Shown piece by piece: positions 8,402-19,000 of a stretch of DNA of 52,956 nucleotides; positions within the stretch are counted from its first letter, which is position 1; every line of letters starts with the position of its first letter. This stretch comes from Hyphomicrobiales bacterium (lineage in GTDB: Bacteria; Pseudomonadota; Alphaproteobacteria; Rhizobiales; Aestuariivirgaceae). A model generated the notes under the pieces. The model searched no databases. It was not told where the DNA came from and saw only the letters and a list, made by a program, of their open reading frames with translations. The stretch is from NCBI GenBank assembly GCA_016793355.1, contig JAEUMG010000347.1, forward strand, positions 1-52,956, given 5' to 3'. The position numbers and the translations under genes are program-made.

Positions 8402-8737
8402 TCAGTCGTCACTGTCCTGCATGGACCGCACTGGGTTACCATCGCAGAAGGCTTCCGGATCGGCCGCGAATTCGGCGTTCAGCTGCTCCAGTAACGGAGC
8501 GACATCCTCGGACGTGACATGGATATCGAGAAACTCGTCGTCGATGGCGCCCTCATCGCTTGACGCAGTCGGCATGACGCAAAACTGCTTCATGAACAGC
8601 TTGTGATAGGCGTCCGAAAGCGACGTGGCCGCCGCCGGCACGGTCAGAAGGCCGGCCGCTACCGCAAGGGCGAAGCCAGCGGGTATTAAGTTCTTAAAGG
8701 CACTCGGCAGATACGACGCCGTCCTTGACAAAACCAT
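8402..8737 (-). CDS. Small secreted protein of unknown function
   Basis: 111 residues that I do not recognise. Residues ~17-37 form a hydrophobic signal peptide (IPAGFALAVAAGLLTVPAAA) with an AAA-type cleavage region. The mature part is acidic (DEGAIDDEFLDIHVTSEDV) and contains two cysteines (KQFCVMP and EAFCDGN) that could form a disulfide in the periplasm. CAGGAG lies about eight nt before the ATG. It sits 169 nt upstream of the TadG-like gene on the same strand, which suggests but does not prove a shared envelope role. Confidence 0.65.
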   Translation of the reverse strand: MVLSRTASYLPSAFKNLIPAGFALAVAAGLLTVPAAATSLSDAYHKLFMKQFCVMPTASSDEGAIDDEFLDIHVTSEDVAPLLEQLNAEFAADPEAFCDGNPVRSMQDSDD

Positions 8738-8875
8738 GGATTGCTACTCCTGCTGAAACCCAACCGCAAGTCGGAGTGGGTTAGTCGGAGGGGGAAGCTA
8801 GCACCCAAGTTTCAAATGGTTGTTGACGAGATTCCTAAGAATTTAGCGATTCAGGTAATGTTCGCCGCAAAGAAA

Positions 8876-8903
8876 AGCCCGCGCGGCGAGGGCTGCGCGG
8901 GCT
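8876..8903 (-). terminator. Rho-independent terminator after livK
   Basis: A perfect 9-bp stem (8876-8884 with 8895-8903) with a 10-nt loop lies 20 nt after the livK stop on the minus strand, followed by TTTCTTT. This is the end of the liv transcript. Confidence 0.8.
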
Positions 8904-8923
8904 CTTGCTCAAGCCGTTAAGGG

Positions 8924-10039
8924 CTACATCTTGCTGGGATCTTCGGCGTACTTGCCGTCCTTCCAGACGTACCATACGTATTTGGCATCCTTAATGTCGC
9001 CCTTTTCATTCAGCGACAAATCGCCAAGCACCGTATTGACAGTGTTACCGGCGCGGAGCCATTCGGCGATTTTCTTGGCATCGGTGGAACCGACCGCCTT
9101 GGCCGCCTGCGCGAAAGCCTGCATCGCGGCATAAGTATAGAGCGTATAGCCCTCGGGGTTGTAGCCGGCGTCCTGGAACTTCTTCACGACTTCCTGGGCG
9201 CTTTCGAACTTTTGCGGATCGGGAGCGAAGGTCATGAGGGTGCCTTCGCCCGCCGGGCCGGTGATCGTCCAGAATTCGTCAGTGACGAGAGCGTCGCCGG
9301 AGACGAGCTGGGCATTCGAACCCTGCTCGCGCAGCTGCCGCAGGATAAGCCCCGCTTCAGTATGATAGCCGCCGACGTAGACGACATCGATGCCAGCTTC
9401 CTTGAGCTTGGAGACGAGCGCGGTGTAGTCCTTCTCACCGGCGGTATAGGCTTCGTACATCGCTTCCTTCACACCGGCAGCGTTGAGTGCCTTCTGGGTT
9501 TCGTCGGCGAGGCCTTTGCCGTAAGCGGTCTTGTCGTGGATGATGGCGATCTTCTTGTCGCCGTAGTTCTTGGCGAGGAAGTTGCCGGCGACAATGCCCT
9601 GGGCATCGTCACGGCCGCAAACGCGCGCCACGTTCCAGCCGCCCTCGTCGGTAAACTTCGGGTTTGTGGAGGCCGGCGAGATCTGCAGGATGCCTTCTTC
9701 CTCGTAGACCTTGGAAGCCGGGATCGACGAGCCCGAGCAGAAATGGCCATCGACGAACTTCACGCCCTTTGACACGAACTGGTTCGCGACGGCCACGGCC
9801 TGCTTCGGATCGCAGGCATCATCGCCAACATTCAGAACCAGCTGTTCGCCATTGATGCCACCGGCGGCGTTGATATCGGCAACCGCCATTTCGGCGCCGC
9901 GCTTCATCTGCTCACCAAAGCTTGCATATTGGCCCGAGATGGGTCCCGCGACGCCAACCTGGATGTCGGCCCAAGCGGTCGATGTCGCAAGCGCCGCGGC
10001 AAAGCCAAGAGCTACGCCGGACAGCAAGAGTTTCTTCAT
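8924..10039 (-). CDS. livK: Branched-chain amino-acid ABC transporter substrate-binding protein
   Basis: Periplasmic binding protein of the HAAT family that delivers leucine/isoleucine/valine or a related substrate to the LivHMGF complex. The 371-residue precursor has a clean signal peptide (MKKLLLSGVALGFAAALA ending TAWA) and the typical mature start DIQVGVAGPISGQYASFGEQ, then KRGAEMAVADINAAGGING and CDPKQAVAVANQFV. Two type I periplasmic-binding lobes follow. GGGAG precedes the ATG. It is the last gene of the liv group, 108 nt after the DUF6867 gene, with a hairpin in that gap and its own terminator behind. Exact substrate unknown. Confidence 0.93.
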   Translation of the reverse strand: MKKLLLSGVALGFAAALATSTAWADIQVGVAGPISGQYASFGEQMKRGAEMAVADINAAGGINGEQLVLNVGDDACDPKQAVAVANQFVSKGVKFVDGHFCSGSSIPASKVYEEEGILQISPASTNPKFTDEGGWNVARVCGRDDAQGIVAGNFLAKNYGDKKIAIIHDKTAYGKGLADETQKALNAAGVKEAMYEAYTAGEKDYTALVSKLKEAGIDVVYVGGYHTEAGLILRQLREQGSNAQLVSGDALVTDEFWTITGPAGEGTLMTFAPDPQKFESAQEVVKKFQDAGYNPEGYTLYTYAAMQAFAQAAKAVGSTDAKKIAEWLRAGNTVNTVLGDLSLNEKGDIKDAKYVWYVWKDGKYAEDPSKM

Positions 10040-10053
10040 TTGTTTCTCCCTTG

Positions 10054-10078
10054 AAAAAGCGGCCTCACTAGGCCTTTT
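10054..10078 (-). terminator. Weak hairpin with U-run between DUF6867 gene and livK
   Basis: On the minus strand AAAAGGCC-TAGTGA-GGCC-GC-TTTTT forms a short GC stem (10061-10064 with 10071-10074) extended by A-U pairs, followed by a run of five T, just ahead of the livK ribosome binding site. It could uncouple livK expression from the permease genes by partial termination or by processing. The stem is short, so this is tentative. Confidence 0.35.
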
Positions 10079-10147
10079 GGGGGGCTCTTTACCCCTTAAG
10101 GGCGGTTCTAGCCTCTTTCAGGCAGGCTTGGGAAGGGGCACTCAATT

Positions 10148-10498
10148 TCAGGTCGAGGCCCTGCGGCTGCGCCAGCTCAAAGGCCCCGAGCGCTCATAGA
10201 GCCAGGGATACTGGCGGGTCATCTGGGCGGCGCGCGTGGACTGGTAGCCGAGAAGCGCTGCGGCGACCAAAACTGCAGTGTCGGTGATGAAATAATGCAG
10301 GCTAAGCAGGTCGCCATCGAAGAGTGAATAGTGAAAAAACCTTAACGCGGCACCGAGGGGTATCATATAGACGATGGGCATCCAGATCGGCCGCCACTTC
10401 GAGGCCAGAGCGCGTCCGGCGAGGAAGGCCGCGCCGCCGCCAATGATCACCGTCATGATGAGAAAGATCGAAAGCTTGTCCTCGACGAAGAACGACAT
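10148..10498 (-). CDS. DUF6867-family small membrane protein of the liv operon
   Basis: 116-residue integral membrane protein. Hydrophobic segments are visible at about residues 10-30 (FLIMTVIIGGGAAFLAGRAL), 37-53 (PIWMPIVYMIPLGAALRF) and 66-84 (LHYFITDTAVLVAAALLGY), followed by a basic tail (YERSGPLSWRSRRAST). It lies 5 nt after livF and before livK, the position the DUF6867 family keeps in Hyphomicrobiales liv operons, so it is probably an accessory of the transporter, although no function is established that I know of. Confidence 0.75.
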   Translation of the reverse strand: MSFFVEDKLSIFLIMTVIIGGGAAFLAGRALASKWRPIWMPIVYMIPLGAALRFFHYSLFDGDLLSLHYFITDTAVLVAAALLGYQSTRAAQMTRQYPWLYERSGPLSWRSRRAST

Positions 10499-10503
10499 GG
10501 CGT

Positions 10504-11222
<719 letters not shown>

Positions 11223-11226
<4 letters not shown>

Positions 11227-12095
11227 GGCCGATCTTCCTGCTGGGCGGCACCAAGTGCCTCGGCGACGATGTCGGCGGGCGCTTCCTCTTCATCGACGCC
11301 CAGATAGGCGCGAATGACCGCAGGGTCGGCCCTCACTTCGGCGGGTGAGCCATCCGAGATTTTCTGACCGTAATCGAGCACCACAATGTGATCGGAAATT
11401 CCCATGACAACGCTCATGTCGTGCTCGATCAACAGCAGCGCTATCCCTTGCTCCTTGCGGATCGACAGGAGGAGTCGATTCAAATCCTCGGACTCGCGCG
11501 GATTCAGCCCGGCGGCAGGCTCGTCAAGGCAGAGCAACAGCGGCTCCGTGCACATCGCCCGGGCAATCTCGAGCCGGCGCTGCGCGCCGTAGGGCAGATC
11601 GCCCGCCGGATCATCGGCGCGCTCGGAGAGCCCGACGCGGTCGAGCCAGAATTTAGACAGTTCAATTGCCTCGCGTTCAGCGCGCCTGTAGGAGCCTGCA
11701 CCAAATATCCCGGCGAAGGTGTAGCCTGATGCGATCATGAGCCGGTTGTGCTGTGCGACCATGAGATTCTCCAGCACCGTCATGCCGGCAAACAGGCGTA
11801 TATTCTGGAAGGTCCGGGCTACCTTAGCGTGCTTTGCGATGCGGAAATCGTCCATCCGCTCGAGCAAGTATTCGCCCCCATCAGGATGGCGTAGCGTAAT
11901 CATGCCTTCGGTCGGTTTGTAGAATCCTGTGATGCAGTTGAAGACAGTGGTCTTTCCGGCACCGTTTGGACCAATGAGGGCGGTGATGTCGTTGCGCCCG
12001 GCCGTGAATGAGAGATCGCCCACTGCAGTGAGGCCCCCGAACCGCATGGTCAGGTGGTCGACCCTGAGAATCGGATCGGAATCTGCCGCGGCCAT
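11223..12095 (-). CDS. livG: Branched-chain amino-acid ABC transporter ATP-binding protein LivG
   Basis: Second ATPase of the HAAT transporter, 290 residues, slightly longer than typical because of an acidic C-terminal tail (VDEEEAPADIVAEALGAAQQ). Walker A IGPNGAGKTT, the LivG-type segment HAKVARTFQNIRLFAGMTVLENL, signature-equivalent DLPYGAQRRLEIARAM, Walker B LLCLDEPAAGLNPRE and H-loop LLIEHDMSVVM are all present. Start and stop overlap livM and livF by 4 nt or less. Confidence 0.96.
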
Positions 12096-13684
12096 CAGCC
12101 GTGCCCTTGCGCCACGAGATCGGCGGAGACGGCCTTCTTCTCCTTCAGATAGACGGTCGGCTCTCGCCGCGTGACGAGCCCGCGCGGACGCCAGCGCATG
12201 ATCAGAACCATGGCGAGGCCGACGGCAAGCATGCGGTATTGTACCGGGTCGAACCCGGCAGGCATGACCGCGACCAGAAAGTCCAGTTCGCGAAAGAGTT
12301 CAAATGCGCCGATGATCACGATGGCAGCGACCACGACGCCCAATTGGGAGCCAAGCCCCCCAAGAACGACGATGGCGAGAATGATCGCCGACTCCATGAA
12401 AACAAAAGACTCAGGCGATACGAAGCCCTGGCGGGTGGCGAAGAAGGATCCGGCGAAGCCGCCGAACATGGCGCCGATCGCGAAGGCGGTGAGCTTTGTG
12501 CTCGTCGTGTTGATGCCCAGCGAGCGGCAGGCGATCTCGTCTTCGCGCAATGCTTCCCACGCCCGCCCGACAGGCAGTGCCCTCAGCCGCATGGTGACGA
12601 AATAGGTGAGGAGCGCGAGCGCAAGAATCACATAGTAAAGGAAGATTATGCGCTGGATTGGCGCGTATTCGAGCCCGAAGGTCGCGGCGAATCCGTTCTC
12701 GTCATTGGTGAAAGGAATGCCGAAGAAGGATGGGCGCGGGATGTCGGAAATACCGTTCGGGCCGCCGGTGAAGTCGTACCAATTGATCAGGATCACTCTG
12801 ATAATCTCGCCAAAGGCGAGCGTCACGATCGCGAGATAGTCACCGCGCAAGCGCAATACCGGAAAGCCCAGGATGATGCCCCAGAGCGCTGCGAGGAAGC
12901 CTGCGATCGGAAGAACCAGCCAGAACGCCCAGGGAATGATTCCTTCGCCGAACCAGATCGGGAAGTAAATCGTCGAAAGCAGAGCGTAGGAATAGGCCCC
13001 GACCGCGTAGAACGCGACATAGCCGAGATCGAGGAGACCCGCGAGGCCGACGACGATGTTCAAGCCCCAGCCGAGCATCACGTAGGTTAGCATCAGGATA
13101 CCAAGATCCATGACGCGGCGGTCAATGCCAGGGATGAACGGCAGGATAATCGCTGCAATGAGAAGGGCGATGCCGAAATACCGCCCGTAGGCGCTCGTGT
13201 CGCGGAGCGCCTTGCTCGCGGCGGCGCCGCCGTTCTTCTGCGCAAAGGAAACATAAATGAGCCATACGCCGCCGAAAAGGAAGATCGGACCAATGATCGT
13301 AAGCCAAGCAATGACTACGGGCGGCAGAAGCGGCAAGCCGACCACAGGCAATTGGCCGGCGGCGAGCGAAAGGAAGATCATCAGGGCGCCCGCGACGGCG
13401 GCAATGATGCCAACCCGCAGAGCGTGAAGCTTCAAATAGGACGAAGCAGCTCCAACGCCGAAGAGGTTGATCAGAAGTCGGCCGGCTGCGACGATCGCCA
13501 CGAGCGCGGCGACCGTGCCCCAGCGCTGCTCGAGCGCCAAGCCATTGCCAATTGCAACTGTTTTCAGCCCAACAATCGGGCCGAAAATGGCAAATGCGAT
13601 GACTGCTGTTATCGCCGTGTCCTTCAGGATGGCGGCGGGGTCGAGAGGGTTTTGCGTCGCGGCTGCGCCGACCTTCTCGACCAT
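12095..13684 (-). CDS. livM: Branched-chain amino-acid ABC transporter permease LivM
   Basis: Membrane permease of the HAAT family. At 529 residues it is longer than the core LivM domain because of a roughly 190-residue N-terminal extension with several extra hydrophobic helices ([58 protein letters not shown]), a form common in this order. The conserved core carries [70 protein letters not shown] and [21 protein letters not shown]. The ATG at 13684 is preferred to the frame's upstream codons, which run into livH. It follows livH by 1 nt. Confidence 0.93.
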   Translation of the reverse strand: MVEKVGAAATQNPLDPAAILKDTAITAVIAFAIFGPIVGLKTVAIGNGLALEQRWGTVAALVAIVAAGRLLINLFGVGAASSYLKLHALRVGIIAAVAGALMIFLSLAAGQLPVVGLPLLPPVVIAWLTIIGPIFLFGGVWLIYVSFAQKNGGAAASKALRDTSAYGRYFGIALLIAAIILPFIPGIDRRVMDLGILMLTYVMLGWGLNIVVGLAGLLDLGYVAFYAVGAYSYALLSTIYFPIWFGEGIIPWAFWLVLPIAGFLAALWGIILGFPVLRLRGDYLAIVTLAFGEIIRVILINWYDFTGGPNGISDIPRPSFFGIPFTNDENGFAATFGLEYAPIQRIIFLYYVILALALLTYFVTMRLRALPVGRAWEALREDEIACRSLGINTTSTKLTAFAIGAMFGGFAGSFFATRQGFVSPESFVFMESAIILAIVVLGGLGSQLGVVVAAIVIIGAFELFRELDFLVAVMPAGFDPVQYRMLAVGLAMVLIMRWRPRGLVTRREPTVYLKEKKAVSADLVAQGHG

Positions 13685-13685
13685 G

Positions 13686-14609
13686 TCAGACCTTCTCGAC
13701 TTCCGGTTTGCCAAGCAAGCCTTGCGGCAGGAAGATGAGAACGATCGCCAACATCGCGAAGGCGGCAACGTCCTTGTATTCAACGGAGAAGTAGGCCGAC
13801 CAGAAGACTTCGATCATGCCGATTACCAAGCCGCCAAGCATGGCACCGGGGAGCGAACCGATACCGCCCAGAACAGCGGCGGTGAAGGCCTTGATGCCGG
13901 CCAGGAAGCCGACGAAGAAATCGGTCACGCCGTAGCGCAGGAAGAACAGCTGGCCGGCAACCGCGGCCAGGGCTGCGCCGATGACGAAGGTAATGGCGAT
14001 AGTCTTGTTGACGTCGATTCCCAGAAGCGCCGCCATCTTCATGTCCTGCTCGCAGGAGCGCTGGGCGCGGCCGAGCGCGGTGCGGGTGATGATGAGCGTG
14101 AAGATCGTCATCAGGACCAGCGTCGTGAGAATGATGATGATCTGCATGTTGGACAGGCGGACAACAAAATCGCCGCTATGGACGAGCTCGTGGCCTCCTG
14201 TGACAATTGGCTGTAACGGCTTGGGCCGGCCGTCCTGCGCGACCCGGACGTACTCCTGCAGGACGATCGACATCCCGATCGCCGAAATAAGCGGTGCCAG
14301 GCGGAATGAGCCGCGTAGCGGCCGGTAGGCGACCCGTTCGATCGTCCAACTGTATGCCGAAGCAAGCATCATGGCGATGGCCAGGACGAGGATCAACGAG
14401 ACGATTATGGTCAGCGTGCCGCTGTCTCCAGATATGCCAATGGCGACAATACCAATAAGGGAGATGAATCCACCGACCATGAACACGTCGCCATGGGCGA
14501 AATTGATCATGCCGATGATGCCGTAAACCATCGTGTAGCCGATGGCGATTAAACCGTAGATTGAGCCGAGGGTCAGCCCATTGATCAGCTGCTCTAGGAA
14601 ATACTCCAT
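13686..14609 (-). CDS. livH: Branched-chain amino-acid ABC transporter permease LivH
   Basis: First permease gene and head of the liv operon. The 307-residue protein begins with [20 protein letters not shown], followed by [16 protein letters not shown], and later has the coupling-helix motif [25 protein letters not shown] and the C-terminal [20 protein letters not shown], all LivH signatures. The ATG at 14609 has GAGGGG immediately upstream; the 31 in-frame codons before it are not family-like. The gene is divergent from the RND efflux operon across 241 nt. Confidence 0.95.
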   Translation of the reverse strand: MEYFLEQLINGLTLGSIYGLIAIGYTMVYGIIGMINFAHGDVFMVGGFISLIGIVAIGISGDSGTLTIIVSLILVLAIAMMLASAYSWTIERVAYRPLRGSFRLAPLISAIGMSIVLQEYVRVAQDGRPKPLQPIVTGGHELVHSGDFVVRLSNMQIIIILTTLVLMTIFTLIITRTALGRAQRSCEQDMKMAALLGIDVNKTIAITFVIGAALAAVAGQLFFLRYGVTDFFVGFLAGIKAFTAAVLGGIGSLPGAMLGGLVIGMIEVFWSAYFSVEYKDVAAFAMLAIVLIFLPQGLLGKPEVEKV

Positions 14610-14759
14610 AACCCCTCGCCGTTCGCCCCGCAGAACATTCGCGAACTCGTCAAGGCGGCTCGCGTTAAGACTTGGTTTAGACCGCGCCTTGGGCAAAGAC
14701 AAGCGGCCCTGGCAGGGCTACCAACAGCCTAAAGTTTGGGCAGTATGATGAAATTACCC

Positions 14760-14776
14760 CTGACAACTGCTGTCAG
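14760..14776. promoter_or_regulatory. Perfect inverted repeat in the livH / RND divergent region
   Basis: CTGACA-N5-TGTCAG is a perfect 6+6 bp palindrome about 150 nt upstream of livH and 75 nt upstream of the RND adaptor. Its size fits an operator for a dimeric repressor. No regulator gene lies next to it, so the protein and even the target operon are unknown. Confidence 0.35.
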
Positions 14777-14850
14777 CTGCATATTCAAAACCAAAAAAAT
14801 CTCCTAAGTCCCCTTTTACAGGGCGGGGGGAAGGCACTATTTACTCCCGA

Positions 14851-15993
14851 ATGTTGCGCCGCATCATTTACTTTTTCCTGGTTACCGTGATCTTCGGCGG
14901 TCTCGCCGCATTGATTGCTTGGTATGCCTTTGATTTCAAACCTAAGATGATCGCCCAGGTCATCATGAGTTCGCCGCCGCCCGTCGAGACGATTTCGGCG
15001 GAGGCAGCGCGCGAAGAAACCTGGCAGCCGCGAATCCTGGCACTCGGCACATTGACGGCGGTCAATGGCATTGATGTTACCCCGGAAGTGGGTGGCGTCG
15101 TACGTGAGATCTATTTCGAGTCCGGGCAGAAGGTGAAAAAGGGCGACAAGCTCGTTCAGCTCGACACCGACACGCTCGACGCGGACCTTCGTAATTTTGA
15201 ACTGCAGTTGGAGAATGCCCAAACGGAGCTGGACCGCCGCAAGAAGATCTTCGACAAGGGCTTCGCCGCCAAGGCCGATCTCGATACCGCGACCGTGCTG
15301 CGCGACCGCTTGCAAGCCAATATCGATCGCACCAAGGCAGAAATCGCCCAGAAGGCGATTTATGCGCCCTGGGACGGAACCCTGGGACTGCGAAAGATAT
15401 CCGTCGGCAAGTATGTCGCAGCCGGAGATCCGTTAGTCTGGTTGCAGAGCGTAGACCCGATCTTTGTCGATTTCACCGTCACTGAAGCCGACTTCGGCCG
15501 TCTCAAGCCGGGCCAGGCAATCAACGCAACATTTACGGCCTATCCGGGCGAACAGTTTCGCGGCGAGATCGCAACGACAGATGCCAAGATAGACGCTTCA
15601 AGCCGCATGATCACCGTGCGCGGGCAGCTGGCCAATCCTGGTGGTCGGCTCGTTCCCGGCATGTACGCCAATGTGGCGGTAGATGCCGGCGAGCCGGAGA
15701 AGGTTGTGACGGTGGCGCAGACTGCGGTGACTTACAGTCTCTACGGCGACAGCGTATTCGTCCTCGCCCCGCCAAAGGGCGAAACCGGCGAGGGCAAGGA
15801 TGAAGTGTTCGACGTTGAACGCCACTTCGTCAAGCTCGGGGCAATCCGTGAAGGGCGCATTCAGATCGTCGATGGGCTGAAGAGCGGCGACCGGGTGGTG
15901 ATCGCCGGGCAGAACAAGATCGATCATGGGTCCAAGGTGCGCGTTGACAATTCCGTCGCACTCAACGCGCCCGCCGACCGGTCGACGCAGTAG
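14851..15993 (+). CDS. RND efflux transporter periplasmic adaptor subunit
   Basis: Membrane fusion protein linking an inner-membrane RND pump to an outer-membrane channel. 380 residues: an N-terminal membrane anchor (RRIIYFFLVTVIFGGLAALIAWYAF), a lipoyl/barrel-sandwich half motif GVVREIYFESGQKVKKGDKLVQLD, a coiled-coil hairpin (about residues 105-165), the second lipoyl half AIYAPWDGTLGLRKISVGKYV, then beta-barrel and membrane-proximal domains with LVPGMYANVAVDAG. It is most like MexH-type adaptors. The pump gene follows after 18 nt; no outer-membrane TolC gene is in the window. Confidence 0.93.
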   Translation: MLRRIIYFFLVTVIFGGLAALIAWYAFDFKPKMIAQVIMSSPPPVETISAEAAREETWQPRILALGTLTAVNGIDVTPEVGGVVREIYFESGQKVKKGDKLVQLDTDTLDADLRNFELQLENAQTELDRRKKIFDKGFAAKADLDTATVLRDRLQANIDRTKAEIAQKAIYAPWDGTLGLRKISVGKYVAAGDPLVWLQSVDPIFVDFTVTEADFGRLKPGQAINATFTAYPGEQFRGEIATTDAKIDASSRMITVRGQLANPGGRLVPGMYANVAVDAGEPEKVVTVAQTAVTYSLYGDSVFVLAPPKGETGEGKDEVFDVERHFVKLGAIREGRIQIVDGLKSGDRVVIAGQNKIDHGSKVRVDNSVALNAPADRSTQ

Positions 15994-16011
15994 CGAGATG
16001 ACGGGGAACCG

Positions 16012-19000
16012 ATGAGCTTTACCGACATCTTCGTCCGCCGCCCGGTGCTGGCCACGGTGGTCAGCCTGCTCATCCTGCTCGTCGGGTTGCAATCAGCCTT
16101 CAAGCTGCCAATCCGTCAGTATCCCAAGGTGTCCGATACGACGATCACGATTACGACGACCTATCCGGGCGCCAATGCCGATCAGATCAAGGGCTTCATA
16201 ACCACCCCGATCCAGCAGGCGGTGGCGAGTACCGAAGGCATTGACACACTGAAATCGTCTTCGGCGCAGAATGTATCGACCATCACGTTGAAGCTCAGGC
16301 TTGATGCCGATGGCGATCGCGCCCTGGCGGACGTTCTTTCAAAGGTGAACGAGATCAAGGGTGTCCTGCCGCAGGAGTCGAACGACCCGGTGGTGAAGCG
16401 CACAACGGGCTCACCTTATGCACTGATGTATATCGGCTTCAACAGCAAGACCATGACGTCGTCGCAGATCAGCGACTATCTCGACCGGGTGGTCAAGCCG
16501 CAGCTGCAGGCGATCAACGGAGTCGCCTCGGCTGAGATCCTTGGCGGTGCGACCTTTGCGATGCGCGTCTGGCTCGATCCAGACAAGATGGCGTCTTTCA
16601 GAATTACCCCGCTGGATGTGGCGAACGCGCTCGCCAACAACAACTTCACGACAGCGGCCGGGCAGGTGAAGGGCGATTTCGTCCAGCAGAACATCAATGC
16701 GCAAACATCGCTGGAGAAGCCGGAGGATTTCGCCAATCTGGTCGTGGCCAACCGCGGCGAGACGATCATCAAGCTCGGCCAGATCGCCACCATCAACCTT
16801 GGCCCGGAAGATTTCGATTCAAGTTCATCCTTCGACGGCCTGAAGGCCGTTTTCATGGGCATCAATGTCACGCCCGATGCAAACCCGTTGACGGTCATCC
16901 AGGCGGTCGCGGATGCAGTGCCCGGCATTCAACGGCAATTGCCGGCCGGGCTCGAAGCACAGATCGCCTATGACGCGACGAAGTTCATCAATTCTTCGAT
17001 TGAGGAAGTCAGTAAGACGCTGATGGAAGCGGCAGTGATCGTCATTGTCGTGATCTTCCTGTTTCTCGGCAATGTGCGATCCACGATCATTCCCGTCGTA
17101 ACGATACCCTTATCGCTGGTTGGCGTTGCCGTTCTCTTGCTGGCGCTCGGTTATTCGATCAATCTGCTGACGCTGCTTGCCTTTGTGCTTGCCATCGGGC
17201 TCGTAGTCGACGACGCAATCGTCGTCGTCGAGAATATTCATCGTCATATCGAAGAAGGCATGACTCCTTTCGATGCGGCCCTTAAGGGGGCGCGCGAGAT
17301 CGCGGGGCCGGTCATCACGATGACACTGACCCTGGTGGCGGTCTACGCGCCGATAGGGTTCACATCGGGCTTGACGGGTGCGCTATTCCGGGAGTTTGCG
17401 TTTACGCTTGCAGGTGCGGTGCTTGTGTCCGGTGTCATCGCTTTGACGCTGTCGCCGATGATGTCGTCGAAGATTCTGAAGGGACACCAGAAGCAAAGCT
17501 GGTTCTCGCGCGGAGTCGAGCGCTTTTTCGGCGCATTGCGGCGGGTCTATTCGCGCATGCTCAACGGCGCTCTCAAACAGCGGCCGGTCTTTGCCTTCAT
17601 GCTGCTGATCATCGTCGCAATGACGGGTATTCTCTATATGGCGATCAACAAGGAACTGGCGCCTGCCGAGGACCAAGGCGTTCTGTTTGCCTTCGCCAAT
17701 TCGCCAGAGCAGACAAACCTGGACTACCTCACGACATATACGGATCGCGCCAATGAAATCCTGCGCGAAATCCCGGAACGTCAGAACATCTTCACAATCA
17801 ACGGGCTCGGCAATACGCATTCGGCTTTCGTCGGACTGATCCTCAAGCCATGGGGTGAGCGCGAACGTTCGGACAAGCAGATTATTGCGGAGTTGCAACC
17901 CAAATTCTCCGGCATATCGGGGATCAAGACATTTGCGACGGCGCCTTCGGCTATTCCCATCGGCGCCGGCGAAATGCCGGTCGAATTCGTCCTCAAATCT
18001 CCGGGCGACTACCGGCGCCTCTCGGATGTGATGGACAAGCTCGACGCCGAGGCGAAGAAGAGCGGGCTCTTCATATTCACCAACACGGATCTGCGCTTCG
18101 AGACGCCGCAGATCGAACTGGTTGTCGACAAGGATCGCGCCAACAAGCTGGGCGTGACGATGCAGGACATTGGGACAACGCTTGCGACATTGCTTGGCGG
18201 CAATTACGTCAATCGCTTCAAGATCGACGGGCGCAGCTATCAGGTTATCCCGCAGGTGCCACGAATGCATCGCGATTCGACCGAAGAGCTATCGCGCTAT
18301 TATGTGAGGGCCACCAACGGGGAGATGGTGCCGCTGTCGTCGTTTATCACAATTGCCCAGTCCGTTCAGCCGAACAGCCTGGCGACGTTCCAGCAGCTCA
18401 ATTCCGCGACTTTCCAGGCGGTGCCGTTCCCTGGGCGCACGATCGGCGAGGGCATCGCGTTCCTCCAGCAGAAGGCGCAGGAGCTCATGCCGCAAGGCAT
18501 GACCTATGACTTCCAGGGTGAGAGCCGGCAGTTCGTGCTCGAAGGCAATACTCTTGCGATCACCTTTCTCTTTGCGCTGATCGTTATCTATCTCGTGCTC
18601 GCAGCGCAGTTTGAAAGTTTCCGAGATCCGTTCATCATCCTGATCGGCCTGCCGGCTTCGATGTTCGGCGCACTGTTTTTCCTGTTTATCCTGGGCGAGA
18701 TCAATGGCGCCACTCAGGGCATGCTGCCAATCAACCTCGGGTCGGGCACAATCAATATCTATACACAGATCGGTCTCGTTACTCTGATTGGCCTTATCTC
18801 GAAGCATGGCATCCTGATGGTCGAGTTCGCCAACAAGCTTCAGGAGGAGCAGGGCTACGACAAGGTCTCCGCCATCAAAGAGGCGGCCGCCGTCCGTTTG
18901 CGACCCATCCTGATGACGACGGCTGCGATGGTGATTGGCGTCGTACCCTTGCTCATTGCCGAAGGTGCAGGCGCCACGAGCCGCTTTGACATCGGCCTTG

